Source: Elusimicrobiota bacterium
GTDB lineage: Bacteria; Elusimicrobiota; Elusimicrobia; FEN-1173
Direction: 5' to 3'
Assembly: GCA_016715645.1 (NCBI GenBank)
Contig: JADJZR010000004.1
Span: forward strand, 1 to 64,000
DNA length: 64,000 nucleotides
Both the position numbers and the translations under genes were made by a program. This document shows positions 8,407 to 15,558 of the stretch, one piece after another (the stretch's first letter is position 1; each line of letters begins with the position of its first letter). A model generated the notes under the pieces. That model was given only the letters and a program-made list of their open reading frames with translations, was not told the origin of the DNA and did no database searches.

Positions 8407-8556
8407 GGCCCTGTAAATAAATAAACGGCCCAACTGGCCGAGCGGATTTTGAGCCGAGACAAGGCGCGAGGAAAGAGCTTACCGGCCGGTCGCAGAGCGA
8501 CCGGCACTTGGGGCGGCAAAGCCGCTGATCCGGGAGTATGTGACGGACGAGCAACG
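8407..8556 (+). repeat. Dispersed repeat GGCCCTGTAAATAA, copy 1
   Basis: This stretch of about 150 bp starts GGCCCTGTAAATAA and continues with AACTGGCCGAGCGGATTTTG, AAGGCGCGAG, a hairpin CCGGTCGC/GCGACCGG, GGGGCGGCA and a final GAGCAACG. Copy 2, with the same order of blocks and same orientation, lies at 13996-14132. Both abut a stop codon. It is noncoding. Confidence 0.65.
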
Positions 8557-8612
8557 TCTGGTATAGCCGCCGTTTGTCTGGTCGGGATGAAAGAAACCTG
8601 AGGGATTTGAAA

Positions 8613-9794
8613 ATGACCAACTTGACGCAAGCCATACCGGTAAATAATTTTCATCCTTCGATAACCCAAAGACTTCTATCGTTGGACTTTCTGCGAGGGA
8701 TCGCTATCCTCTTGGTGTTGGGGCGCCATATCATTGTGATCCCTTCCCATTTGCCATTTCCCATCATGCTCTTTCTTAAAACATGGGCGAAGATCGGTTG
8801 GGTTGGGGTGGACCTCTTCTTTGTTCTAAGCGGTTTCTTGGTTTCTGGCTTGCTTTTTTCGGAATATAAAATTACGGGTCGAGTGAATGTCTTTTCTTTT
8901 TTTACCCGGCGTGGGATAAAAATTTATCCCTCTTTTTGGGTTTTCCTATTTATTTCTTTTCTTGTTACCAGCGCAGTCAGTCCATCCATGTGGAGAGGTG
9001 GAAAACATACCATTATTGAACTCTTGTTCTTGCAAAACTACTTGCCGGGACAATGGGACCATACCTGGAGTCTTGCGGTTGAAGAACACTTTTATCTTCT
9101 TTTGGGCCTGTTAATCTTTTTGTTATCCCGTGCGAAAAACCGGTTTATCAATCTTTCCTGGTTTATCCCCATCACCGTTGTTTTGTGTTTTTCTTTGCTT
9201 TTTGCCCGAGGGATCAAAACATGTATTCTCTCGGGACTTCCAGATCGATTGTATATGAAAACCCATTTTCGGATAGACGGGCTTTTTTTTGGCGCACTTA
9301 TGTCCTATTTCTACCATTTCAAGTTTGGCTCCATGGAGCGCCTCGTTAAAAAACACCATAGGTATCTATGGGTTATGGTTTTATTTTTGCTTTCTCCCCC
9401 CTTCTACGGCCGCATTGAAAATGGTCGTTTTGTTAACAGTATCGGATTTACGCTGATATATGTCGGTTTCGGATTACTATTGGCCATATTCCTTTTTCCC
9501 CTCGAAGAGAAAATGAAATTTAAGTCGTTGGGAGCACGAATTGTTTGTGGCATTGGGCGGGATTCTTATCTGACCTACCTTTACCATTTCCCGATCTATT
9601 ACTGGACACTTTATTTGTTCATGAAGGCGAAGCTTAACACGCAAGCCTATTTTTATTTTCACCTGTTGCTTTATATCGGTGCGAGTCTTCTTATCGGAAG
9701 GATATTGGCCACGCTGTTTGAGCGCCCTATGTTAAAATGGAGGGACAAATGGTTCCCGTCCCCTCTTCATCGTCGTTTTGAAACCGGTTCATGA
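8613..9794 (+). CDS. Acyltransferase-3 family membrane O-acyltransferase
   Basis: This is a polytopic membrane protein of 393 residues with about ten helices. It has the family hallmarks: LDFLRGIAILLVLGRH near the N-terminus, with the arginine and the likely catalytic histidine, WVGVDLFFVLSGFLVSGLL in the second helix pair, and GRDSYLTYLYHFPIYY near the C-terminus. Family members (OafA/OatA/NodX type) move acetyl or similar groups from the cytoplasm to sugars of O-antigen, peptidoglycan or secreted glycans. The ATG at 8613 follows TGAGGG; an in-frame TTG at 8574 would only add repeat-encoded residues. Its stop overlaps the next ATG by 4 nt (ATGA). It belongs to the AT-richer island cassette. 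Confidence 0.85.
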   Translation: MTNLTQAIPVNNFHPSITQRLLSLDFLRGIAILLVLGRHIIVIPSHLPFPIMLFLKTWAKIGWVGVDLFFVLSGFLVSGLLFSEYKITGRVNVFSFFTRRGIKIYPSFWVFLFISFLVTSAVSPSMWRGGKHTIIELLFLQNYLPGQWDHTWSLAVEEHFYLLLGLLIFLLSRAKNRFINLSWFIPITVVLCFSLLFARGIKTCILSGLPDRLYMKTHFRIDGLFFGALMSYFYHFKFGSMERLVKKHHRYLWVMVLFLLSPPFYGRIENGRFVNSIGFTLIYVGFGLLLAIFLFPLEEKMKFKSLGARIVCGIGRDSYLTYLYHFPIYYWTLYLFMKAKLNTQAYFYFHLLLYIGASLLIGRILATLFERPMLKWRDKWFPSPLHRRFETGS

Positions 9795-11674
9795 CCCCCA
9801 TGGTTTCGCGTTTTCAAAGATGGCCCAAATCCATAAATTCAATTCGTCCTTTTATTGTCTTATCGTCGGTAATGGTTGTGTCTTTGATTTATATGCTCTT
9901 GTTTTTTAATCGAGGGTGGATCCCGCAAGATGAGGGAGTTCTTGGTCAGCAGGCAGTGCGATGGCTTGCGGGGGAATTGCCGCATAGAGATTTTCATGAG
10001 ACGTATACGGGGGGGCTCACGATTTTAAACGGATTGGCATTTTCTGTCTTGGGAACGGATGCGCTCTCTCTTCGCTACATGTTATTGGCTGTCGCCCTTG
10101 CCTGTCTTTTCTCCGTGTATTTTATTTTTCGCTCCGTTCTCTCTGTTTATAAAACGGCCGTCCTGACTTTAGTCACTTTGGCCTGGTCTTTTCCCAATTA
10201 CTTCGCGGGTCTTCCCTCCTGGTATGTCATCACTTTTTGGTGTTTTGGTCTCTATTGTTTATCAAAACATGACGGCATCATTTCTTCTCAAAAGGAACCC
10301 TCCTCACGGGGGGGGGCGTGGTTGTTCCTTTTCGGGGTTTTTTTGGGGTTTTCTGTTCTTATTAAAATAAATGGAATCTTCTTTATGGCCGTTGCTGTTC
10401 TTTATCTATGTCATTTGGCATCGATGGGGTCCCCTCGTCCCTTGGATGGGATTGAACACCCCTCACGGCTAGGAAATATTTTAGTTGTTTTTATCGTATT
10501 AGCGTTTCTTGGGTGTGTTTTTTGGATATTCAGACTAATGCCGACACTTGGTGGTTTCTATTTCCTCTTTGTTCCCAATCTTTTCATTTCTCTCTATCTG
10601 ATGGTTCGAATAATCAAAAACGGGGGGATTTCTAATTTAGAGAGCAGGAAGTTGCTTTTCCGTTGTTGTTTCGTTTTTGGAGGATTTTTTGTCACGGTCC
10701 TCCCTTTTCTCCTCTATTACCTCCACCAAGGAGCGTTAGTCGATTTGATGTTTGGGCTTTTTGTGCGTCCTGTTCAGCGAGTTCTGGGGGCAACCTATCC
10801 GTTTCCAGGGGTGCGGGGAACTCTCTGCGGACTGATCCTGCCCGTTGTTTTGGTTGCGGGGATTTTAAAGAAGGGGGAAAAAATCGATTGGTTGATCGCC
10901 TGGCTGATGGGCGTGGCCCTGTCGGGAGTGTTGATTGCCAAAGGGAATTCTGTCTTGCAGGGATTATCGTTTTTCTCTGTTCGAACGTCCGGGCCTCCCC
11001 TGGTCGTCACTTTATGCTTATTACTAATGTTCAATCCGAAGGGCTGGTCCGCGCCTGTTATGCATCGTTTGTTCCTGGCGACAGTTTCGTTGTCGGTGGC
11101 AAGCTTGATCCAGTTCCCGGATGCGTATGTGATTTACTTTTATTACACCGCTCCATTCTTGCTGATCCTTTTTGGCTACATCGGGGCGTTGTCGTTTTCC
11201 TGGCCGCGGAGTTTTATCGTTTTTTGTGGGTTTCTCCTCCTTTTTCCCCCGATTGTGTTGACGAGTGTTGAGCAATTTAATTATGTTCCTTTGGGTCTTC
11301 CTTGTGCTTCATTGCTGGTTCCGGAAGAAGCCGAAAAGATATACTACCCGTTGGTGAAGCGAATCCAGAGCCTTACAAAACAGGGGGAGCCCGTTTTTTC
11401 TGGTCCTGATTGCCCTGAAATCAGCTTTCTTTCTGAGCGGCCGAACCCCACAGGGATTCTTTATGAGATGTTAGAGAAGAAGGAAGAAGTTGAGGCTGAC
11501 GTTCTCTCGGTTATCCAAAATGGAGGTTGTCCCGTGGCGGTTCTAAATCTTCAGCCAGGGTATTCTGTCCCCTATTCGCAGAATGTTATGAATGAATTAA
11601 AGCGGCGTTACAAGCGGTTTGAAAAATATGGCCATTTTATATTGTTGCATAACGACATGGCAGGGGGAAAATAA
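9791..11674 (+). CDS. Polytopic membrane glycosyltransferase, GT39/ArnT-like
   Basis: The protein has 627 residues with a dozen or so hydrophobic helices. In the first periplasmic loop after helix 1 stands PQDEGVLGQQAVRWLAGELP followed by RDFHETYTGG. A DE motif at this place is typical of GT-C enzymes of the PMT/ArnT type, which use polyprenyl-phosphate sugars as donors. The C-terminal 130 residues form a soluble periplasmic domain. Coupling with the downstream DPM/GtrB-like GT2, which makes polyprenyl-phosphate sugars, supports this. The sugar and acceptor are unknown. The start ATG overlaps the acyltransferase stop, and the stop is immediately followed by the GTG of the GT2 gene. Confidence 0.75.
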   Translation: MTPMVSRFQRWPKSINSIRPFIVLSSVMVVSLIYMLLFFNRGWIPQDEGVLGQQAVRWLAGELPHRDFHETYTGGLTILNGLAFSVLGTDALSLRYMLLAVALACLFSVYFIFRSVLSVYKTAVLTLVTLAWSFPNYFAGLPSWYVITFWCFGLYCLSKHDGIISSQKEPSSRGGAWLFLFGVFLGFSVLIKINGIFFMAVAVLYLCHLASMGSPRPLDGIEHPSRLGNILVVFIVLAFLGCVFWIFRLMPTLGGFYFLFVPNLFISLYLMVRIIKNGGISNLESRKLLFRCCFVFGGFFVTVLPFLLYYLHQGALVDLMFGLFVRPVQRVLGATYPFPGVRGTLCGLILPVVLVAGILKKGEKIDWLIAWLMGVALSGVLIAKGNSVLQGLSFFSVRTSGPPLVVTLCLLLMFNPKGWSAPVMHRLFLATVSLSVASLIQFPDAYVIYFYYTAPFLLILFGYIGALSFSWPRSFIVFCGFLLLFPPIVLTSVEQFNYVPLGLPCASLLVPEEAEKIYYPLVKRIQSLTKQGEPVFSGPDCPEISFLSERPNPTGILYEMLEKKEEVEADVLSVIQNGGCPVAVLNLQPGYSVPYSQNVMNELKRRYKRFEKYGHFILLHNDMAGGK

Positions 11675-12616
11675 GTGCCGAATTCCCTTCAGCTGTCTGT
11701 TGTTGTCCCTGTATTCAACGAAGCCGAGGTCCTTCCGTTCCTTTTTCAGCGGCTTGAATCCGCCCTTAAAAAGTTTAACGGACGTTATGAGGTGATATTG
11801 ATCGATGATGGAAGTATGGATTCCAGCCAGGACATCCTTCGGGCCTATGCGCGCACTCATCCGACATTTGGGGTTGTCATCTTGTCTAGGAATTTTGGTC
11901 ATCAAGCGGCCATTTCCGCTGGTCTCTCCTGCGCAAAGGGAGAGGCGGTTGTTGTAATCGATGGCGATCTCCAAGACCCCCCGGAATTGATTTGTGAGCT
12001 GTTTGATAAATTGGTCGAGGGTTACGATGTCGTTTACGCGGTGCGAAAAACGAGGAAAGGGAGCTTTCTTAAACGTGTTTGTTACTGGGGCTATTATCGG
12101 TGTCTCGGATATTTGGCCCATCATCCCATTCCCTTAGACGTCGGTGATTTTTGCATCATGTCCGCCCGCATCGTGCGTCTTATCAATACGATGCCAGAGA
12201 AAGATCGGTTTTTGAGAGGCCTTCGCGCGTGGATCGGATTCCATCAATCGTGGATCGAATACGATCGGGAGGACCGGAAGGTTGGGGTGTCTAAGTATTC
12301 TTTTCGCCAGCTCACGAAACTCGGGCTTGACGGTATTTTTTCTTCTTCTGACAAGCCGCTTCGTCTTTCCTCTATCATTGGATTTGTGGTGTCGCTTGGC
12401 GCGATCGTCTTTTCTCTTTTTGCGGTTGTTTGGCGTTTGTGGTGGGGAAAAGGGGGCCTCCCCGGATATGCCAGTCTTGCTTCGGGTATCTTTTTCCTCG
12501 GAGGGGTTCAACTTATTTCTATCGGAATCCTTGGAGAGTATATTGGCCGAATTTTTAACCAGATCAAAGGGCGGCCTGTATATATCGTCGCAGAGGAAGT
12601 GAATATTGCAAGATAG
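11675..12616 (+). CDS. GT2 glycosyltransferase, polyprenyl-phosphate sugar synthase (GtrB/DPM-like)
   Basis: The protein has 313 residues. The cytoplasmic GT-A domain has LSVVVPVFNEAEVLPFLFQR, the LIDDGSMDSS motif, NFGHQAAISAGL and the DGDLQDPPE metal/donor motif (about residues 97-105). KVGVSKYSFRQL then leads to two C-terminal membrane helices (about residues 230-295). This is the DPM1/GtrB architecture; such enzymes load glucose, mannose or an amino-sugar onto undecaprenyl phosphate for flipping and use by a GT-C transferase, here probably the preceding gene. It starts with GTG directly after the upstream TAA. It overlaps the following methyltransferase region by a few bases at most. Confidence 0.88.
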   Translation: MPNSLQLSVVVPVFNEAEVLPFLFQRLESALKKFNGRYEVILIDDGSMDSSQDILRAYARTHPTFGVVILSRNFGHQAAISAGLSCAKGEAVVVIDGDLQDPPELICELFDKLVEGYDVVYAVRKTRKGSFLKRVCYWGYYRCLGYLAHHPIPLDVGDFCIMSARIVRLINTMPEKDRFLRGLRAWIGFHQSWIEYDREDRKVGVSKYSFRQLTKLGLDGIFSSSDKPLRLSSIIGFVVSLGAIVFSLFAVVWRLWWGKGGLPGYASLASGIFFLGGVQLISIGILGEYIGRIFNQIKGRPVYIVAEEVNIAR

Positions 12617-12617
12617 A

Positions 12618-13388
12618 ATGAGGGGACTCGGGAGCTTTCATCTTCCGGACCCATTTCCAGCGGTATGGTATGGCTTGAGCCACGAAAACCACTTTTGGAT
12701 GAAATGGAGGTTTCGGGTTTGGCTTAATGCCATGAATAGGAGGGGGATTGATCTGGAACAAGAAAGTCGCGTTTTGGATGTGGGGTGCGGGGCGGGGACT
12801 TTTAGCCGCCAGCTCGAGCGGGCCACGGCCTGGGTGGTCGACGGGCTTGACCCAAATAGGCAGGCCATTGAGATGAACGGGGGGGGGCGTGGGGTCTTTG
12901 CGGTGGGAAATCTTTTAAAGCTCCCCCCTCTATTCTTAAAAAAGTATGACCACTTATTTTTCTTTGACGTGTTGGAGCATCTCCCTCAACCCAAAGACGA
13001 ACTTCTTGCCGCGGCTCGGATCATGAAGCCCGGGGGACTCTTGCACATCAATGTTCCCGCTCTGCCTTTCCTTTATTCGGCCTATGACGAAGTTCAAGGT
13101 CACCAGGAACGCTTCACTCGGGATCGATTGCGCGCTTTGCTTCAAGGGACTCCCTTCCGAGTCGTGGATATTGCCTATTGGGGGTTAAGTTTGGTCCCTT
13201 TTGCTCTCGTTCGTAAGTGGCTCGTTTCGGGAAACGAAGACGAAGGGAAAATAATGCAAAAAGGGTTTTCCTGTGGAGGGGATTTTCTTAACGGTTTAAT
13301 GAACATTCCAATGTTCCTTGAAACATCTGTATGCCCTAAGACTTGTTTCGGGACATCTCTCATGGTCTTGGCGGAGAACGCGGCTTGA
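12618..13388 (+). CDS. Class I SAM-dependent methyltransferase
   Basis: The protein has 256 residues. The SAM-binding glycine loop is RVLDVGCGAGTFSRQL (about residues 52-67), followed by the acidic ribose contact GLDPNRQA and motif FFDVLEHLPQPKDEL (post II). HINVPALPFLYSAYDEVQGH after the core resembles methyltransferases of glycan clusters. The target is probably a lipid-linked sugar or glycan, inferred from the surrounding glycosyltransferases. I choose ATG 12618, two bases after the GT2 stop; an in-frame TTG at 12606 is possible. It is tightly packed in the island operon. Confidence 0.78.
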   Translation: MRGLGSFHLPDPFPAVWYGLSHENHFWMKWRFRVWLNAMNRRGIDLEQESRVLDVGCGAGTFSRQLERATAWVVDGLDPNRQAIEMNGGGRGVFAVGNLLKLPPLFLKKYDHLFFFDVLEHLPQPKDELLAAARIMKPGGLLHINVPALPFLYSAYDEVQGHQERFTRDRLRALLQGTPFRVVDIAYWGLSLVPFALVRKWLVSGNEDEGKIMQKGFSCGGDFLNGLMNIPMFLETSVCPKTCFGTSLMVLAENAA

Positions 13389-14005
13389 ACCTATTTGAGC
13401 GTGGTTTAAGCCGCTTGGTTTCTTTGGCCCGCTTTCCTTTTATTTATAGGGCGTGGCAGGCTCCACTACAAATGCAAAAGGTTAAACCGCTCTTGGCGGA
13501 TTCAACTTTTCATGAAGCTCGGCGCATTCTCGATGTGGGGTGCGGACCTGGAACAAACACCCGGCTCTTTAAGGGGCGCTCATACCTGGGCGTTGATAAC
13601 TCCGAACAGATGATTGCGGATGCACGTCGTCGTTTCGGAAACTGTTTTGTTGTCGGGGACGTCACGCAGGGGGCCTTTATAAAACAAGGGCCTTTTGACT
13701 TGATCCTAATGAACAGTTTGTTGCACCATTTAAATGATGCTGAACTCTCCGCTGTACTAGGGCACGTTCGCGTGTCTCTTGCCCCACAGGGCGTGGTCCA
13801 TATTTGTGACCTGGTACTTCCCAAAAAGGGGCTCACGAGATTTTTTGCTAACATTGATCGTGGCCGATATGCGCGGTCTCTTTCTGAATGGGAATTCTTA
13901 TTTTGTCGAACATTTTCCAAGGTCAAGTTTGAAACGTATTATTTGAAGCTGGCGGGAATCTTTCCCATCTACCAGATGGTATACTTCAAAGGTAAGGCCC
14001 TGTAA
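13385..14005 (+). CDS. Class I SAM-dependent methyltransferase
   Basis: The protein has 206 residues. The motifs are RILDVGCGPGTNTRLF (SAM loop), YLGVDNSEQMI (acidic ribose contact) and DLILMNSLLHHLND (post II), followed by VRVSLAPQGVVHI. It starts with TTG 13385, overlapping the stop of the preceding methyltransferase (TTGA), so the two are coupled; an earlier TTG at 13343 would overlap more. The last codons (GGT AAG GCC CTG TAA) are supplied by dispersed repeat copy 2, so the natural C-terminus may have been changed by the repeat. It lies in the surface-glycan island; the substrate is unknown. Confidence 0.75.
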   Translation: MNLFERGLSRLVSLARFPFIYRAWQAPLQMQKVKPLLADSTFHEARRILDVGCGPGTNTRLFKGRSYLGVDNSEQMIADARRRFGNCFVVGDVTQGAFIKQGPFDLILMNSLLHHLNDAELSAVLGHVRVSLAPQGVVHICDLVLPKKGLTRFFANIDRGRYARSLSEWEFLFCRTFSKVKFETYYLKLAGIFPIYQMVYFKGKAL

Positions 14006-14132
14006 ATAACATAGACGACCTAACTGGCCGATGGGATTTTGTGCCGAGCCAAGGCGCGATGCCCGTCGCAGAGCTCCGGGCACCTGGGGCGGCAGAGTCA
14101 TTGATGCGGGCGTATGTGAACAAGGAGCAACG
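13996..14132 (+). repeat. Dispersed repeat GGCCCTGTAAATAA, copy 2
   Basis: It has the same block order as 8407-8556: GGCCCTGTAAATAA, AACTGGCCGA, GGATTTTG, AAGGCGCGA, GGGGCGGCA, GTATGTGA, GAGCAACG. It overlaps the end of the second methyltransferase gene and provides its stop codon. The gap from 14006 to 14404 holds only this repeat, the inverted-repeat element and the att-like site; I see no gene there. Confidence 0.65.
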
Positions 14133-14170
14133 CGGCCCAGGGGAAAAGCCTCCAGGAAATCGGATAAGTT

Positions 14171-14323
14171 ATACCAGTCACGGCCATATATTGCGCTTTT
14201 TGGCGACCCCTCTTTGGTCGATTTCCGCATTGCTTCTCGGTTAGGGCCCGCGCCATCGTCGCGCCTTGAAATGGACTCAAATCTAGGCCACCAAAAAGCT
14301 CAATCTATGCCCGTGACTGGTAT
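14171..14323. repeat. MITE-like element with about 38-bp inverted termini
   Basis: The left end ATACCAGTCACGGCCATA..TTG.GCTTTTTGG (14171-14208) is matched by its imperfect reverse complement at 14286-14323 (ends CCGTGACTGGTAT). The centre is about 75 bp and noncoding. A half copy lies at 14968-15048. No transposase is seen. Confidence 0.6.
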
Positions 14324-14329
14324 ATTTGT

Positions 14330-14348
14330 TCCAGCCCGGGGAGTTTTT
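14330..14348 (+). repeat. attR-like 19-bp direct repeat
   Basis: This is an exact copy of the tRNA-Asn 3'-end segment 8146-8164 (tccagcccggggagttttt), without the rest of the tRNA. It marks the distal edge of the island. Confidence 0.65.
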
Positions 14349-14404
14349 AATCGAAAACGGATCGCTGAGAAATTGTCGGCGGTCCGTTACTGTGGAGGGG
14401 AAAG

Positions 14405-14968
14405 ATGTTGGTCAAACAGCCTAAGCCTAAACGTTCCCACGCGACGTTCCGTCGGTTTGCGGCGATCGATTTTGAAACAGCCAATTACAGCCGTGACAGC
14501 GCGTGCGCCGTGTCGTGTGTCGTTGTCGAAAGCGGCAAGATTATTAAAAAAGCGACGTCGCTCCTTCGTCCCCCCAGCCCTGATTTCGTTTTCACATACA
14601 TTCACGGAATTTCATGGAACGATGTCGCAGAACAGCCGACCTTTCGCGAGTTCTGGCCAACGCTCAAAGGCTTGATCGAGGAGGTCGATTTTGTTGCCGC
14701 CCACAACGCCTCTTTCGACCGGGGCGTGTTGCATGCGTGTTGCGAACGCGGGGACATCCCTTCCCCAGCGGTCAAATATGTGTGTACCATGAAGTTGGCT
14801 CGAGACCTGTGGGGACTGTATCCGACGAAACTTCCCGACGTTTGCCGTCATTTCAACATTCCACTCAAACACCACGACGCTTCGTCCGACGCGCTCGCCT
14901 GCGCGAAAATCGTCCTCAAAGCCAAAAAGGACGGGGTTCCGGCAAAGGCTTTTCTTTGCCCTCTATAA
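14405..14968 (+). CDS. DnaQ-like DEDDh 3'-5' exonuclease
   Basis: The protein has 187 residues. Exo I is FAAIDFETANY (about residues 18-28, D and E ligands), Exo II AAHNASFDRGVL (about 98-109), and Exo III HHDASSDALACAKI (about 157-170), with the histidine of the DEDDh type five residues before the last aspartate. The family trims 3' ends of DNA or RNA. A lone domain like this is usually a repair or housekeeping exonuclease rather than the Pol III epsilon subunit, although epsilon cannot be excluded. It begins with ATG after GGAGGGGAAAG. It lies just outside the island edge and is followed by a half copy of the inverted-repeat element. Confidence 0.85.
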   Translation: MLVKQPKPKRSHATFRRFAAIDFETANYSRDSACAVSCVVVESGKIIKKATSLLRPPSPDFVFTYIHGISWNDVAEQPTFREFWPTLKGLIEEVDFVAAHNASFDRGVLHACCERGDIPSPAVKYVCTMKLARDLWGLYPTKLPDVCRHFNIPLKHHDASSDALACAKIVLKAKKDGVPAKAFLCPL

Positions 14969-15048
14969 CAGTCACGGCCATAAATTGAGTTTTTTGGCGA
15001 CCCCGCTTTTGTCCATTTCCGCGTTGTTCTTCAGTGAGAGCATGCGCC
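14968..15048 (+). repeat. Half copy of the inverted-repeat element
   Basis: CAGTCACGGCCATAAATTGAGTTTTTTGGCGACCCC and the following block up to CATGCGCC align with the left half of 14171-14323 with scattered mismatches. The right inverted half is absent. It begins at the stop codon of the exonuclease gene. Confidence 0.55.
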
Positions 15049-15090
15049 ATGAGCGGGTGGCGCTGAGCAACGAAAAAAAAGGAGTCTATC

Positions 15091-15336
15091 ATGTCCGAAC
15101 CACGAGTGGCTCAAAAAAGTCCTTACGTTAAAGAGGAAACGCCTGGGATGAAACATTGGTGCGCCTGTGGCTATTCCCAAAATCAGCCGTATTGCGATGG
15201 ATCCCACGCTAAAAGTGGCACCGGACTTCGGCCCGTTTCCATCGACATCAAAGAGGCCAAGAAAGTGGCGTGGTGCGGGTGTAAGCACACCAAAACGCCG
15301 CCGTTTTGCGACGGAACTCATCGAACTCTCCCTTAA
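15091..15336 (+). CDS. Dual CDGSH iron-sulfur protein
   Basis: The protein has 81 residues with two CDGSH motifs: CACGYSQNQPYCDGSH (about residues 24-39) and CGCKHTKTPPFCDGTH (about 62-77). Each C-x-C-x(8)-C-x(3)-H set should hold one 2Fe-2S cluster. Bacterial tandem CDGSH proteins are small soluble electron-transfer or redox-sensing proteins; the partner is unknown. A GGAGT ribosome site precedes the ATG. It ends before a short GC-rich palindrome (GCGGAGCCCGGGCTTCCGC) that lacks a T-tract. Confidence 0.88.
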   Translation: MSEPRVAQKSPYVKEETPGMKHWCACGYSQNQPYCDGSHAKSGTGLRPVSIDIKEAKKVAWCGCKHTKTPPFCDGTHRTLP

Positions 15337-15443
15337 ACAAAGCGGAGCCCGGGCTTCCGCTCGGCATGCTCTTAAATCGTAACTCCTTAACGCCAAACTC
15401 GGCCAGTTTCGTGGCTAAGTCAAATGAAAGGGGCACGTGTGGT

Positions 15444-15463
15444 CCCCCCTTTGCAAAGGGGGG
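15444..15463. repeat. Perfect 20-bp palindrome in the flavoprotein leader
   Basis: CCCCCCTTTGCAAAGGGGGG, followed by TAGGGGGGATTGG. This kind of palindrome recurs intergenically in many unrelated genomes. It is the main content of the 220-bp gap before the flavoprotein gene and argues against starts upstream of 15559. Confidence 0.5.
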
Positions 15464-15558
15464 TAGGGGGGATTGGCCGGGGATGTATCTTAGAAGTGGA
15501 GAAGGAAAAGCAATCTTTGTCGTCAGAGACAGGGGACCGGAAGAGTGTCGTTAAATCA

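Larger units (their letters stand above)
8146..14348. mobile_element. Genomic island integrated at tRNA-Asn
   Basis: A 6.2-kb segment lies between two exact copies of a 19-bp tRNA-Asn 3'-end sequence. Its coding part (about 8.6-14.0 kb) is visibly richer in A and T than the genes on either side and uses many TTT/ATT-type codons. Cargo: a small membrane protein, an O-acyltransferase, a polytopic glycosyltransferase, a GT2 and two SAM methyltransferases, a cell-surface glycan set. Two copies of a dispersed repeat and an inverted-repeat element lie near its ends. No integrase or recombinase gene is present, so it cannot move by itself now; the integrase may have been lost. Confidence 0.6.

Noticed and set aside
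14031..14675. Open frame of 214 codons across the repeats and the exonuclease gene start
   Set aside because: It runs through the dispersed repeat and the inverted-repeat element and then out of frame through the DnaQ-like gene. It has no domain and no ribosome site.
15248..15436. Minus-strand 62-codon frame downstream of the CDGSH gene
   Set aside because: It overlaps the CDGSH coding region and has no ribosome site or domain.
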